Shown: positions 26,356 through 36,198, counted from the stretch's first letter. The stretch: DNA of 54,762 nt from Pseudomonadota bacterium (GCA_023417515.1 JAEZFL010000160.1:1-54762), one strand, 5' to 3'. Notes: generated by a model not told the origin, from the sequence alone. A program made the numbers and translations.

Positions 26356-27006
26356 TTGATCAACAATCGTCAGGGCGGCCGCAGGCGCGGTCGCGGCGGT
26401 GGGGGCCGGGCGCCGAACAGCGGCCCCAGCACAGGCAATCGCCAGGACAATCGCCAGCGTGGCAATGCCGCGCAGCTGCTCGAGAAATACCGGCAGCTGG
26501 CCCGCGACATGCAGATGCAGGGCGACCGCGTGCAAACCGAATATTATCTGCAGTTCGCGGATCATTATTTCCGCGTCCTCAACGAGAATCGCGCCCGCTT
26601 CGAGGAGCATCGCCGCCCCCGCGACGACGATGATTCCGATGAGGACGAGGGCGAGGACGAGGCTGTCGCGGCCGAGGCCGACGGCGACGAGGCTGCGCAG
26701 CAGCGCGGCGACGGCGACCAGCCACGCAGCCGCCGCCCCCGCGACGACGGCGACCGCAACGGCGAGCAGCGCTTCGCCGAGGGCCAGCGTCGCCGCCGCG
26801 GGCGCCGCGAGTTGAACGGCGACGACGACGCGCAGCAGCAGTCCGAGGGCGAAGGCGAGAGCCGCATCGCGCTCGACAGCCTGCCGCCGGCCATCTCCGC
26901 TGCTCCGTCCGGGGACGAGGGCGAGGGCGAGGAGGCCCCGCGCCCGCGCCGCCGCACCCGCCGCCCGCGCGGCGAGGAAGGCGAGCCCGCTCCGGCCGCC
27001 GCCTGA
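26356..27006 (+). CDS. DUF4167 domain RNA-binding-like protein
   Basis: 216 aa. An Arg/Gly-rich start (NNRQGGRRRGRGGGG) is followed by the DUF4167 core GNAAQLLEKYRQLARDMQMQ, GDRVQTEYYLQFADHYFRVL (about 35-80). The rest is a long disordered tail of alternating acidic and Arg-rich blocks. The start is a rare TTG at 26356, with GGAT-type site upstream; INNRQ is the opening I expect for sphingomonad members. Function unknown; charge pattern suggests nucleic-acid binding. Followed by a clear terminator. Confidence 0.85.
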   Translation: MINNRQGGRRRGRGGGGRAPNSGPSTGNRQDNRQRGNAAQLLEKYRQLARDMQMQGDRVQTEYYLQFADHYFRVLNENRARFEEHRRPRDDDDSDEDEGEDEAVAAEADGDEAAQQRGDGDQPRSRRPRDDGDRNGEQRFAEGQRRRRGRRELNGDDDAQQQSEGEGESRIALDSLPPAISAAPSGDEGEGEEAPRPRRRTRRPRGEEGEPAPAAA

Positions 27007-27023
27007 ACCGCCCGGATTTCAAG

Positions 27024-27116
27024 AGCCGCTCGGACTGAGTCCGTCGAAGCCCTGCCCTTCCTCTTGAAGGAAGAAGCAGGACAAGCCTTCGACGGCTCGG
27101 GCCGGGCGGCTTTTTT
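27024..27116 (+). terminator. Nested rho-independent terminator after the DUF4167 gene
   Basis: Outer arms AGCCGCTCGG (27024-27033) and CCGGGCGGCT (27102-27111) pair at 9 of 10 positions and run into TTTTTT (27111-27116). Within them CCGTCGAAG (27041-27049) pairs with CTTCGACGG (27087-27095), with further CCTGC/GCAGG and CTTCCT/AGGAAG stems. Confidence 0.8.
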
Positions 27117-27201
27117 GTTGAGCGGACATCAACTCTCTTCAACGATTGCGTTTTTCCGATCCATGGCACAGGTTCGCGGCACGAGCCGGGGAGGAGTGTC
27201 C

Positions 27202-28701
27202 ATGCGTCGCCTGCTGCCGATTTGCGCCGTCATCGCCGCGCCCGCTGTGGCGCAGGACAATGCGATCCCGCTCCCTGGCGCCTCCGCCCAGGGCGACGTG
27301 TCGGTCACCATCTACAATAACGACCTCGCCTTGGTTCAGGACGAGCGCCAGCTGAGCTTCGGCCAGGGCCGCATCCGCCAGGAATTCCCCGACGTTTCCG
27401 CGCAGATCCGCCCGGAAACGGTGACTCTGACCGGCGACGGCATCGGCATCGTCGAGCAGAATTTCGATTTCGATCTGCTGTCGCCCCAGGCGCTGATCCA
27501 GAAGGCGGTCGGCGAGACGATCACTTTGGTGCGCACCAACCCGGCGACCGGCCAGGAGACGCGCGAACGGGCGCGGGTGCTGGCCGCCAATGGCGGAGTC
27601 GTCCTGCAGATCGGCGAGCGGATCGAAGTGCTGCGCGACGATGGCCTTCCGGTGCGGGTGATCTTCGACCGGGTGCCGGAGAATCTGCGCGCTCGGCCGA
27701 CACTGTCGGTCACGATCGAGAGCGCGCGTTCGGGCCGGCGGCCGGTGACCCTCACCTATCTCACCACCGGTCTCGGCTGGGCGGCGGATTATGTCGCCTT
27801 GTTCGACGAAGCGGCGGGGCGGATGGACGTCCAGGGCTGGATCACCCTCACCAACAATAGCGGCACCGAATATCGCTCGGCCGAGACCCTTCTCGTCGCC
27901 GGCGCGGTCTCGGCCGGGGGCGGCTACCAATATGGCCGTCCGACGCCGCCGGGGCGACCGCCGCTGCGCCAGGCCGGGACCGAGACCTCGAACCGCGAGC
28001 GGATCGGCGATTTCTATCTCTATCCGCTGCCCGAGCGGACCACGATCGCCAACCGTCAGACCAAGCAGGTCAGCTTCCTCGACGTCGCGGGAGCGCCCGC
28101 GCAGCGCGCTTATGAATATCGCAACGGCTGGCTCGGCGCCGCCGACCAACCGCAGAGCGTCAACACCGTGCTGCGCTTCTCGAGCTCGCGCGACCAGGGG
28201 CTCGGCGACGCTCTCCCCGCCGGCACCATCCGGTTCTATCAGCGCGACCAGCGGGGCAATCCGCAATTCGTCGGCGAGAGCCGGATCGGCCATACGCCGA
28301 TGGGGTCGCAGATCGGCCTCACCACCGGCCAGGCGTTCGACATCAAGGTCCAGCCGACCGTCGTCGAGCGGCGACGCATCACCTATCAGGAATGGGAGAC
28401 GACCGACCGCTTCCGAATCACCAACCCGGACGGCACGCTGACGACGGGAGAGCGCGAAAGCCTGCGCGAGCGGACCTTCTGGCAGACCCGGATGCGCTAC
28501 ACGCTGACCAATGCGCGGCCCGATCCGGTGACGGTCATCCTCACCCAGGACGGCCTCTATCCATATTATTGGGCGACTCCGCGGATCATCTCCGAGACCC
28601 TTCCGTCGGAGCGTGAGTCGGCGGACGAGGTGACGTGGCGCGTGCCGGTGCCCGGCAATGGCAGCACGACGCTCGAAGTGGTCTTCCAGACCGGCCACTG
28701 A
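27202..28701 (+). CDS. DUF4139 domain exported protein
   Basis: 499 aa. Signal peptide MRRLLPICAVIAAPAVAQ, then the DUF4139 architecture: an N-terminal VTIYNNDLALVQDERQ beta domain, GRRPVTLTYLTTGLGWAADY in the middle, and a C-terminal beta domain ending WRVPVPGNGSTTLEVVFQT. GGAGG seven bases upstream sets the start; earlier in-frame ATGs overlap the terminator. The linker at about 240-265 is short and Gly/Pro-rich. Tandem with a paralogue four bases downstream. Function unknown; periplasmic or surface location inferred. Confidence 0.85.
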   Translation: MRRLLPICAVIAAPAVAQDNAIPLPGASAQGDVSVTIYNNDLALVQDERQLSFGQGRIRQEFPDVSAQIRPETVTLTGDGIGIVEQNFDFDLLSPQALIQKAVGETITLVRTNPATGQETRERARVLAANGGVVLQIGERIEVLRDDGLPVRVIFDRVPENLRARPTLSVTIESARSGRRPVTLTYLTTGLGWAADYVALFDEAAGRMDVQGWITLTNNSGTEYRSAETLLVAGAVSAGGGYQYGRPTPPGRPPLRQAGTETSNRERIGDFYLYPLPERTTIANRQTKQVSFLDVAGAPAQRAYEYRNGWLGAADQPQSVNTVLRFSSSRDQGLGDALPAGTIRFYQRDQRGNPQFVGESRIGHTPMGSQIGLTTGQAFDIKVQPTVVERRRITYQEWETTDRFRITNPDGTLTTGERESLRERTFWQTRMRYTLTNARPDPVTVILTQDGLYPYYWATPRIISETLPSERESADEVTWRVPVPGNGSTTLEVVFQTGH

Positions 28702-28705
28702 GCCG

Positions 28706-30262
28706 ATGCGGCGCCTCCTCCTGCTGATCGCGCTTGCCGCCGCGCCGGCGGCCGCCGGCGCTCAGCCGCTGATCACCTCGCCGGCGCCGGAGGCTGTCGC
28801 CGTGACCGTCTATCGCGATCCCGGCCGCTCGAGCGACGAGGCGATGGACCTCGACATGTTGAACGGCTTCGCGCTGATCAGCGAGCGGCGGCGGGTGCGG
28901 CTGCCGGCCGGCGAGGCAACGATCCGCTTCGAAGGCGTCGCCGCCGGGATCGTGCCGCAGACGGCGATCGTCACCGGCTTTCCCGGCGGAATCGTCGAGC
29001 GCAACCGAGACGCCTACCTGCTTTCGCCGGCGACGTTGCTCGACCGTTCGCTCGGCCGCCGCGTGCACCTCAGGCGCACGTCGCGCGCCACCGGCGCGGT
29101 GCGCGAGCAGGAGGTCGAGATATTGAGCAGCGCGGCCGGCGCCCTGGTCATGCGCACCGCCGACGGCATCGAATCGCTGCGCTGCACCGGAATCCCCGAA
29201 ACGATCGTCTATGACGAGGTGCCGGCGGGCCTGTCGTCGCACCCGACCTTGTCGGTGCGCACCCGTTCGGCGACGGAAGTCGACGCGGTGGTGACCTTGT
29301 CCTACCTCGCCACCGGTTTCGACTGGCAGGCGAACTACATCGCCACGCTGTCGGCGGATGAAACGCGGCTCGACCTGTTCGCCTGGCTGACGCTCGGCAG
29401 CAACGACGAAACCAGCTTCCCCAATGCGGAGACGCAGGCGGTGGCGGGCCAACCCAATTATACCCGCGCCGTGGTGGAGCCGGTGGAAGGTCCGCCGCTC
29501 AACCTGCAATGCTGGCCGAGCCGGACGACGAGCGACATCCCGCTCTACCAGCCGCCGCCGCCGCCCATGCCGCCCGCCGCGCCGGCGATGGACCAAGGCT
29601 TTGAAAGCATCGTCGTCACCGGGACCCGGATTCAGCGGTCAAATCTTTCCTCCGTGTCGCCGGTCACCGTGGTGACCCAGGAGAATCTCGGCGACCTCAA
29701 GCTCTACCGGGTTCCGGAGCCGGTCACCGTCGCCGCCAACGCACAGAAGCAGGTCGCACTTCTCGTCCGCCCTCAGGTCCGCGTCGAGACCGTCTACCGC
29801 GTCCGCCTCGACGCCTCCAATTACGGTGACCCGACCCAGGCCACGCGCTTCCTCGTCACCCATAATCGCACGCGCGAGGGCCTCGGGCTGCCGCTGCCCG
29901 CCGGCGGCGTGGCCTTGTTCACGGAGCGCCAGGGCCGGCCGCTGCTGATCGGCGAAGGGATGATCGACGATCGGGCCGTCGGCGACGATGTCGAGATCGG
30001 CTTCGATCAGTCGCCCAGTGTCGTCGCGGTCGTCGAGGATGTCAGGCGCGCGGACGGACGCGCGGACAGCTATCGTCTCAGGGTCACCAACGATCAGCCG
30101 CGTCCGGTGCGATTCGAGACCGAGTTCGACGTCGAGGACGGTCACAGGATGCTGCCCGAGCGGCGGCTTCAGGAGCGCGACGGGCGTCCTTTATGGCGCG
30201 TGACGATCCCGGCCAATGGCAGCGTCACCTTGCGCTACCGGGTCAACGAGATTCCCGACTAA
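28706..30262 (+). CDS. DUF4139 domain exported protein with TonB-receptor-like insertion
   Basis: 518 aa, paralogue of the preceding gene: signal peptide ending AGAQ, shared blocks VVTLSYLATGFDWQANYIA and a final PANGSVTLRYRVNEIPD. Between the halves, about 283-327, sits a Pro-rich stretch and then SIVVTGTRIQRSN plus SPVTVVTQENL. That is the pattern seen at the start of the plug region in sphingomonad/caulobacter TonB receptors. The paralogue lacks it, and the flanking GDLKLYRVPEPVTV aligns with GDFYLYPLPERTTI there, so it is an insertion. Stop overlaps the thioesterase stop. Confidence 0.85.
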   Translation: MRRLLLLIALAAAPAAAGAQPLITSPAPEAVAVTVYRDPGRSSDEAMDLDMLNGFALISERRRVRLPAGEATIRFEGVAAGIVPQTAIVTGFPGGIVERNRDAYLLSPATLLDRSLGRRVHLRRTSRATGAVREQEVEILSSAAGALVMRTADGIESLRCTGIPETIVYDEVPAGLSSHPTLSVRTRSATEVDAVVTLSYLATGFDWQANYIATLSADETRLDLFAWLTLGSNDETSFPNAETQAVAGQPNYTRAVVEPVEGPPLNLQCWPSRTTSDIPLYQPPPPPMPPAAPAMDQGFESIVVTGTRIQRSNLSSVSPVTVVTQENLGDLKLYRVPEPVTVAANAQKQVALLVRPQVRVETVYRVRLDASNYGDPTQATRFLVTHNRTREGLGLPLPAGGVALFTERQGRPLLIGEGMIDDRAVGDDVEIGFDQSPSVVAVVEDVRRADGRADSYRLRVTNDQPRPVRFETEFDVEDGHRMLPERRLQERDGRPLWRVTIPANGSVTLRYRVNEIPD

Positions 30263-30681
30263 GCCTGCCGCTTGACCGGCCGCGGCCGGTGCTCGTCGTC
30301 CAGGGCGACGAACGTGAACAGGCCCCCGGTGACCTTGACCGCCTGGCGGCCCCGCTCGCGCATCGCGATGACCTCGATCCGGATCGCGATCGACGTCCGC
30401 CCGATCCGCTCGACCCAGGCATAGACCGACACCACGTCGTGGAGCAGGATCGGGGCGATGAACTCCATCGCCTGGATCGCCACGGTCGCCACCGGCCCGT
30501 CGGCCTCGCGCGACGCGACGATGCCCGCGGCGATGTCCATCTGCGAGAGCACCCAGCCGCCGAAAATGTGACCATTGGCGTTGATGTCGCCCGGGCGCGG
30601 CGCCACGCGAAGGATTGGCTCGCGATAGGCCGGCGCGGACCCGCTCCCGGCCTCGGCATCAGCAGTCAGCTCGGTGGTCAT
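30259..30681 (-). CDS. Acyl-CoA thioesterase, YciA-type hotdog fold
   Basis: 140 aa. GDINANGHIFGGWVLSQMDIA carries the hotdog active-site pattern of YciA-type enzymes (Asn-x-His-Ile-Phe-Gly-Gly), followed by VATVAIQAMEFIAPI and the C-terminal TFVALDD segment. It cleaves acyl-CoA, chain-length preference unknown. GGAG six bases upstream sets the ATG at 30681. Convergent with the DUF4139 pair. Confidence 0.9.
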   Translation of the reverse strand: MTTELTADAEAGSGSAPAYREPILRVAPRPGDINANGHIFGGWVLSQMDIAAGIVASREADGPVATVAIQAMEFIAPILLHDVVSVYAWVERIGRTSIAIRIEVIAMRERGRQAVKVTGGLFTFVALDDEHRPRPVKRQA

Positions 30682-30821
30682 TCCATTCTCCGAAAGGGGC
30701 ATCCCCGTCGTGGCGATGCCGCGGGTGAACGGGATCGTGACGTGGCATGGCTTTCAATTGGGCGCGGACCGTGGAAGGATCAAGCGCGAGTCGAATGGCA
30801 CGCGATGCACAGGAGAAGGCC

Positions 30822-31250
30822 ATGACGGTCGCCGCGATCCTCGCAACCCGCACCGGGGACATCATCGTCGGCGCCCCCGACATGCTGGTCCGCGACGCCG
30901 TCAGCCTGCTGTCGCAGCGCAAGATCGGCGCGGTTCCGGTCATGGAGCACGACCAGGTGGCCGGCGTGATGTCGGAGCGCGACGTCATCTACTGCCTGGC
31001 GCGGGACGGTGCGGCGATCCTCGATTGGCCGATCAACAAGATCATGACCGCGCCCGCGATCACGGTCGAGCCCGACACGACGGCGCTGTCGGCACTGTCG
31101 CTGATGACCAGCCGGCGCATCCGTCATCTGCCGGTGGTGGACGGCAAGAAGCTGATCGGCATCGTGTCGATCGGCGACCTGGTCAAATACCGCCTCGACA
31201 AGATCGAGCAGGAGGCGGCGCAGATGCTCAACTACATCCAGAGCGCGTAA
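30822..31250 (+). CDS. CBS-domain protein
   Basis: 142 aa, made of two CBS motifs: VRDAVSLLSQRKIGAVPVME with GVMSERDVIYCLA, and TALSALSLMTSRRIRHLPVV with GIVSIGDLVKYRL. Such stand-alone CBS pairs bind adenine nucleotides and sense energy status. AGGAGAAG just upstream of ATG 30822 supports the start. Followed by a palindromic repeat and the convergent NAD-GDH gene. Confidence 0.9.
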   Translation: MTVAAILATRTGDIIVGAPDMLVRDAVSLLSQRKIGAVPVMEHDQVAGVMSERDVIYCLARDGAAILDWPINKIMTAPAITVEPDTTALSALSLMTSRRIRHLPVVDGKKLIGIVSIGDLVKYRLDKIEQEAAQMLNYIQSA

Positions 31251-31258
31251 GCGCCAGT

Positions 31259-31420
31259 TCCTCGCTGTGCAGCGAAGCTGAATGGGGAGGGGGACCGTCC
31301 GCCGAGGCGGAGCGTAGGCGGATGGTGGAGGGGCAGTTCCCGCCCGCTCGAGCCTTAAGACACCCCTCCACCATGCTGCGCATGGTCCCCCTCCCCATCG
31401 CCTTCGGCGACAGGGAGGAG
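31259..31420. repeat. Long palindromic intergenic repeat, family B copy 2
   Basis: Arms AATGGGGAGGGGGACC with GGTCCCCCTCCCCAT, and GATGGTGGAGGGGC with CACCCCTCCACCATG, form the same nested dyad as 16472-16611. The outer arms differ between copies. It also lies between convergent genes. Confidence 0.85.
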
Positions 31421-31428
31421 CCTGGGGG

Positions 31429-34400
31429 TTACCGCGCCAGCAGGACCCGCGCCTGCGTGGCGATCTGGGCCAGCATCGGGGCGGTGGTGACCGGCGCGGT
31501 GCGGGCGCGCTCGACGGTGCGGCGGAACTGGTCGATGCGGGCGCCCTGGTCGACCACCCATTTCTCGACCTCGGCGCGCGGGTCCTTGCCCGATTTGGTG
31601 CGGCGCTCGAGGAAGCCGAGACGAAGCTCCTCGAAGTCGCGGGCGAGCCCGGCGGTCAGGAGCCGCTCCCACTGGTCGCCGCCGCGGAAATGGTTGGCCG
31701 CATTTTGCGCCCAGTCGAGACCCAGCGCCTCGCCGAGCTTGGTATAGGCCTTGGTGAGGGCGATCTCGTCGACGCCGATGCGCTGGCCGAGATTGGCGAG
31801 GCCGATGGCGCCGTTGAGCTCCTGAAGACGCACGATCCGGTCGACCAGGTCCTCCGGACCGCCGAGCGCGATCAGGCGGGCACGGACGCCGGCCGCGTCG
31901 GCGCGCGGCTCCGGCCGAAGCAGGTCCTGGAGCGCCGCGTCGAGCTTGCTGAGGCCCGGACGAAGCAGCTCCACGATCTCCCCGGGCATCAGGGTCGGCG
32001 ACGTGCAGCGAAGGATATCGGCGATCTGCATCTGAAGGCCGCGCGACGCCTCTTCGAACAGCCGCAGACGGACCTGCTCGGGGATCTCGACCGTGTCCAG
32101 GTCGCCCCACAATGAATCCATGCCGAACAGGCGCTCGGCGGCGATGAACGCGGCCGCGGCCTGGCCGAACGACGCGCCTTCCTCCTCGGTCAGCGCGAAG
32201 GACGCGGTGATTCCGAGCCGGTTGACGAAGCGGTTGGCGACCTTGGTGGCGATGATCTCGCAGCGCAGGCGATGGCGCTGGATCGCGTCGCCGAAGCGCT
32301 CGCGCATCTGCTCCGGGAAAGCGGCGGCAAGCTCGCCCGCCATCGTCGGATCAGTGGCGACATTGACCTGCTCGATCGCGTCCTGGAGCGCCATCTTGGA
32401 GCTCGACAGAAGCACCGCGAGCTCGGGCCGGGTCAGGCCGCGGCCTTCCTGGGCGCGGCGCAGCAGCTCCTCATTGCCTTCCAGCCCCTCGACCGCACGG
32501 TTGAGCCGCCCGGCCTCCTCGAGCAGCTCGATCGCCCGGACCTGCGACGGCAGCGCGTCGGCGCCGCCCTGCTCAGCGATCGACAGCGCCAGGGTCTGAA
32601 GGCGGTTGTCCTCCAGGACGATCTGGGCGACCTCCTCGGTCATGTCGGCGAGGAGGACGTTGCGATCCTCGAGGGTCAGTCGCCCTTCCTGCATCTCGCG
32701 GTTGAGCGGGATCTTGATGTTGACCTCATTGTCCGAGCAGTCGACGCCCGCCGAATTGTCGATGAAGTCGGTGTTGATCCGGCCGCCATGCTGGCTGAAC
32801 TCGATCCGCGCGGCCTGGGTGACTCCGAGATTGGCGCCCTCGCCGATCGCCTTGGCGCGGATCTCGTCGGCATTGACCCGGACCGGGTCGTTGCCCGGAT
32901 CGCCGGCGTCGGAATGGCTCTGCGTCGAGGCCTTGATGTAGGTGCCGATGCCGCCGAACCAGATGAGGTCGACGGACGCGCGCAGGATCGCCTGGATGAG
33001 CGCGGTCGGCTCGATCTCTTCGAGCTCGAGCCCGAGCATCGCACGGACCTCGGCGGACAGCGGGATCGACTTCTGGCTGCGCGGGAAGATTCCGCCGCCT
33101 TTCGAGATCAGCTTCTCGCTGTAATCGGCCCAGCTCGAGCGCGGCAGATGGAACAGCCGGTCGCGCTCCTTCCAGCTCTTCGCCGGATCCGGATCGGGAT
33201 CGAGGAAGATGTGGCGGTGGTCGAACGCGGCGACCAGCTTGATCGCCTTGCTGAGCAGCATGCCGTTGCCGAACACGTCGCCCGACATGTCGCCGACTCC
33301 GGCGACCCGGATCGTGTCCTTCTGGACGTCGATGCCCATTTCGCGGAAGTGGCGCTGGACCGAGACCCAGGCGCCGCGCGCGGTGATCCCCATCGCCTTG
33401 TGGTCGTAGCCGTTGCTGCCGCCGCTGGCGAAGGCGTCGCCGAGCCAGAAGCCGCGCTCGGCGGAAATGGCGTTGGCGATGTTGGAGAAGGTCGCCGTGC
33501 CCTTGTCGGCGGCGACCACGAAATAGGGATCCTCGCCGTCGCGGATCACCACCTGCGGCGGGTGGACGACCTTGTCCTCGACGATGTTGTCGGTGACCGA
33601 CAGCAGCGAGCGGATGAAGATCCGGTAGCTCTCCGTGCCTTCCGCGAGCCAGGCGTCGCGGTTGGACGGCGGCGGCAGCTGCTTGGCGTAGAAGCCGCCC
33701 TTGGCGCCGGTCGGGACGATCACCGCATTCTTGACCAGCTGAGCCTTCATCAGCCCGAGGATCTCGGTGCGGAAGTCGTCGCGCCGGTCGGACCATCTAA
33801 GGCCGCCGCGGGCGACCGGGCCGCCGCGCAGGTGGATGCCCTCGACTCGCGGCGAATAGACCCAGATCTCGCGCCACGGCACCGGCGCCGGTAGGCCGGG
33901 CACCTGCGAGGAATCGAGCTTGAAGGCGAGCGCCTCCTCTGCCGCCGGCGAGAAAGCGTTGGTGCGCAGGGTCGCCGCGACGACTCCGCGGACCAGACGC
34001 ATGATGCGGTCCTCGTCGATCGCGGCGACGTCGGCGAGGCCTTTCTCGATCTTGCGGTTGGCCGCGGCCACGGCCTTTTCGCGATCTTCGCCGAGGGCGG
34101 GGTCGTGCATCGCCTCGAACAAGGCAATCAGGCCGTGGGTGACGACCGGCGCCCGGCGCAGCGCCTCGACGACCGTGATCATCGAATAGGACAGGCCGGT
34201 CTGGCGCAGGTAGCGGAACCAGGCGCGCAGCAGCACGACGGCGCGCGGATCGAGCGCGGCGGTGACGATCAGCTGATTGAAGACGTCGTTCTCGGACGCG
34301 CCCTCGAGAACGGAGGCGACGACTGCCTCGATGACGTCCGCACGCTCGAGGATCGGCGCCGCGGACGCTCCATCGGCGGTGACGACCGCGAATTCATGGA

Positions 34401-36096
34401 TATGGCTGCCGTCCTGGTCCTCGAGCCGGGTCGGCGTCTCCTTGAGGACGTGGAAGCCGAAATTCTCCAGCACCGGCACGACGTTCGACAAGACGATGAG
34501 ACCGCCCGAGCGGTAGATCTTGAGGCGAAGCTGGTTCTCTGGGTCGATCGGCAGGCTGTAGAGCCGGACCGAACGGTCCTTGCTGTCCTGCAGGCTGTCC
34601 AGGCGCACGACGTCCTGCGCCGCATCCTCGATCGGATAGCGCGCGCGATAAGCGGGGGGAAAGAATTGCGCACGGCTCATGGTGAGGGTCGCGGCCCGGC
34701 GGGGGCTGACGATCGCACCGAGCGCCTCCTCGAGGTTCGGCTCCCAGCCGCGCACCATCTCGTCGAGCCGCCGGTCGAGCTCGGTGGAGTCCGGCGTCGG
34801 CCGCCTGGGATCGACGGTGAGGGTGTAGCGGACCGAGGCGAGGTCGCCGTCGCCGAGGTCGACCGACCAGCTGGTCATCGTGCCCTTGGCCGCCTGCGCG
34901 AGCATTTCGCCGATCTGGACTCGGCGGCGGGTGGTGAGCTCGTCGCGCGGCAGCCACACGAACGCGAACAGATGACCCTTGAGGGTCGAGCGGACGAGGA
35001 ACAAGGTCGGCCGCGGACGGTCGGCGAGCGACATCGCGGTCGCCACCAGCGCCTTCACCGACTCGCTGTCGAGATTGACGAGCAGGTCGTGCGGCAGCGA
35101 GCTGACCGCGTGGCGGATCGCCTTGCCGCTATGGCCCCTCGGGTCGAAGCCGAACGATTGCTCGAGTTCCTGCAACCGCCGGCGCAGGATCGGCACGGTC
35201 TCGACCGGCGCCTTGAGCGCCTTGCTGGTCCACAAGCCGGCATGAACGCCGATCGCAGCGATCTTGCCGGCCTCGACGATCGGCACGGCGATGAGGTCGA
35301 GCGGCACGCGGCGGTGGACGGTGGACTTGCGCTCGGCCTTGGCGACGAGCGGCACCTGTCCGCCTTTCTTGAAATAGGCGATGGCGCTCTCGCAGCCGCC
35401 CTCGTCGCCGGGCGGGCTGGGCGTCCGAAAGATTCCGAGCCCCCCCGCGGAAGCCTGGCCCGGACGCTCGACCTGGTAGCCAAGCAGAGTCATGGCGCCG
35501 CCGGCGAACCATTCGAGCAGCTCGCGCCCTTCCGGGTCCTCGGCGAGGGCCGCGTCGGCGCGCATCTGCTCCTGCATCGCGCGCCAGTCGGTCACCGCCG
35601 AGCGGACGTCGGCGAGGACCTTGTGCAGCTCCAAGGTGAGCTCGCGGCGGATTCGAGCGTCGGCCCGGTCGACCTCCATGTAGATGATCGATTCGCGGAT
35701 CGCCGCGCCCGCGGAAGAATCGCCGATCGCGACCAGATTGCCCTCTTTGTCGCGCACCACGTCGAGCACCGGATGAAGCAGGCGATGGATCAGCAGGCCT
35801 CGCGCGGTGATCGCCGCAGCGGTCGAATCGACCAGGAAGGGCATGTCGTCGTTGACGATGCAGATCCGCATGCGGCGGTGGCCGATTGCTCCGCCCGACG
35901 ATTCGACCCGGACCAGCGGCACGCATTCCGGGCGTCGCCCCGCACAGTCCGCGACGAACTCCGCGGTTTCGAGGCAGTCGGCCTCATCGAACCCTTCGAC
36001 CTCGCCGGGCAAGGCGCCGTCGCACAAGGCATGGCTGAGGGAAGTGAGAAGACGCTGGCGAGCGGTGAGGTCCGCCCCCATGCTGTCCGCGTTCAT
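31429..36096 (-). CDS. gdhB: NAD-specific glutamate dehydrogenase, large type
   Basis: 1555 aa, the usual size of the 180-kDa NAD-GDH class, which deaminates glutamate to 2-oxoglutarate. The N-terminal third holds ACT-like regulatory segments (CIVNDDMPFLVDSTAAAI). The catalytic part has VPTGAKGGFYAKQLP with the likely catalytic Lys, VAGVGDMSGDVFGNGMLLS (nucleotide-binding) and DLIWFGGIGTYIKAS. GGGAG eight bases upstream supports ATG 36096; ATG 36081 is also possible. Single gene, with a family B palindrome at its 3' end. The symbol is used loosely. Confidence 0.95.
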   Translation of the reverse strand: MNADSMGADLTARQRLLTSLSHALCDGALPGEVEGFDEADCLETAEFVADCAGRRPECVPLVRVESSGGAIGHRRMRICIVNDDMPFLVDSTAAAITARGLLIHRLLHPVLDVVRDKEGNLVAIGDSSAGAAIRESIIYMEVDRADARIRRELTLELHKVLADVRSAVTDWRAMQEQMRADAALAEDPEGRELLEWFAGGAMTLLGYQVERPGQASAGGLGIFRTPSPPGDEGGCESAIAYFKKGGQVPLVAKAERKSTVHRRVPLDLIAVPIVEAGKIAAIGVHAGLWTSKALKAPVETVPILRRRLQELEQSFGFDPRGHSGKAIRHAVSSLPHDLLVNLDSESVKALVATAMSLADRPRPTLFLVRSTLKGHLFAFVWLPRDELTTRRRVQIGEMLAQAAKGTMTSWSVDLGDGDLASVRYTLTVDPRRPTPDSTELDRRLDEMVRGWEPNLEEALGAIVSPRRAATLTMSRAQFFPPAYRARYPIEDAAQDVVRLDSLQDSKDRSVRLYSLPIDPENQLRLKIYRSGGLIVLSNVVPVLENFGFHVLKETPTRLEDQDGSHIHEFAVVTADGASAAPILERADVIEAVVASVLEGASENDVFNQLIVTAALDPRAVVLLRAWFRYLRQTGLSYSMITVVEALRRAPVVTHGLIALFEAMHDPALGEDREKAVAAANRKIEKGLADVAAIDEDRIMRLVRGVVAATLRTNAFSPAAEEALAFKLDSSQVPGLPAPVPWREIWVYSPRVEGIHLRGGPVARGGLRWSDRRDDFRTEILGLMKAQLVKNAVIVPTGAKGGFYAKQLPPPSNRDAWLAEGTESYRIFIRSLLSVTDNIVEDKVVHPPQVVIRDGEDPYFVVAADKGTATFSNIANAISAERGFWLGDAFASGGSNGYDHKAMGITARGAWVSVQRHFREMGIDVQKDTIRVAGVGDMSGDVFGNGMLLSKAIKLVAAFDHRHIFLDPDPDPAKSWKERDRLFHLPRSSWADYSEKLISKGGGIFPRSQKSIPLSAEVRAMLGLELEEIEPTALIQAILRASVDLIWFGGIGTYIKASTQSHSDAGDPGNDPVRVNADEIRAKAIGEGANLGVTQAARIEFSQHGGRINTDFIDNSAGVDCSDNEVNIKIPLNREMQEGRLTLEDRNVLLADMTEEVAQIVLEDNRLQTLALSIAEQGGADALPSQVRAIELLEEAGRLNRAVEGLEGNEELLRRAQEGRGLTRPELAVLLSSSKMALQDAIEQVNVATDPTMAGELAAAFPEQMRERFGDAIQRHRLRCEIIATKVANRFVNRLGITASFALTEEEGASFGQAAAAFIAAERLFGMDSLWGDLDTVEIPEQVRLRLFEEASRGLQMQIADILRCTSPTLMPGEIVELLRPGLSKLDAALQDLLRPEPRADAAGVRARLIALGGPEDLVDRIVRLQELNGAIGLANLGQRIGVDEIALTKAYTKLGEALGLDWAQNAANHFRGGDQWERLLTAGLARDFEELRLGFLERRTKSGKDPRAEVEKWVVDQGARIDQFRRTVERARTAPVTTAPMLAQIATQARVLLAR

Positions 36097-36198
36097 ATGG
36101 GCCGCTCCCGAAAGTCGCTGGGGACGCGCGCGGCGTCTCTCCATTCGACGCGGCTATAGACCTGCCCGAGCGGGCGCTTCAAGGCTGGCCTTCATGGG

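Noticed and set aside
34105..36159. 684-codon plus-strand open frame
   Set aside because: Antisense shadow of the NAD-glutamate dehydrogenase gene; composition and lack of motifs show no real protein.
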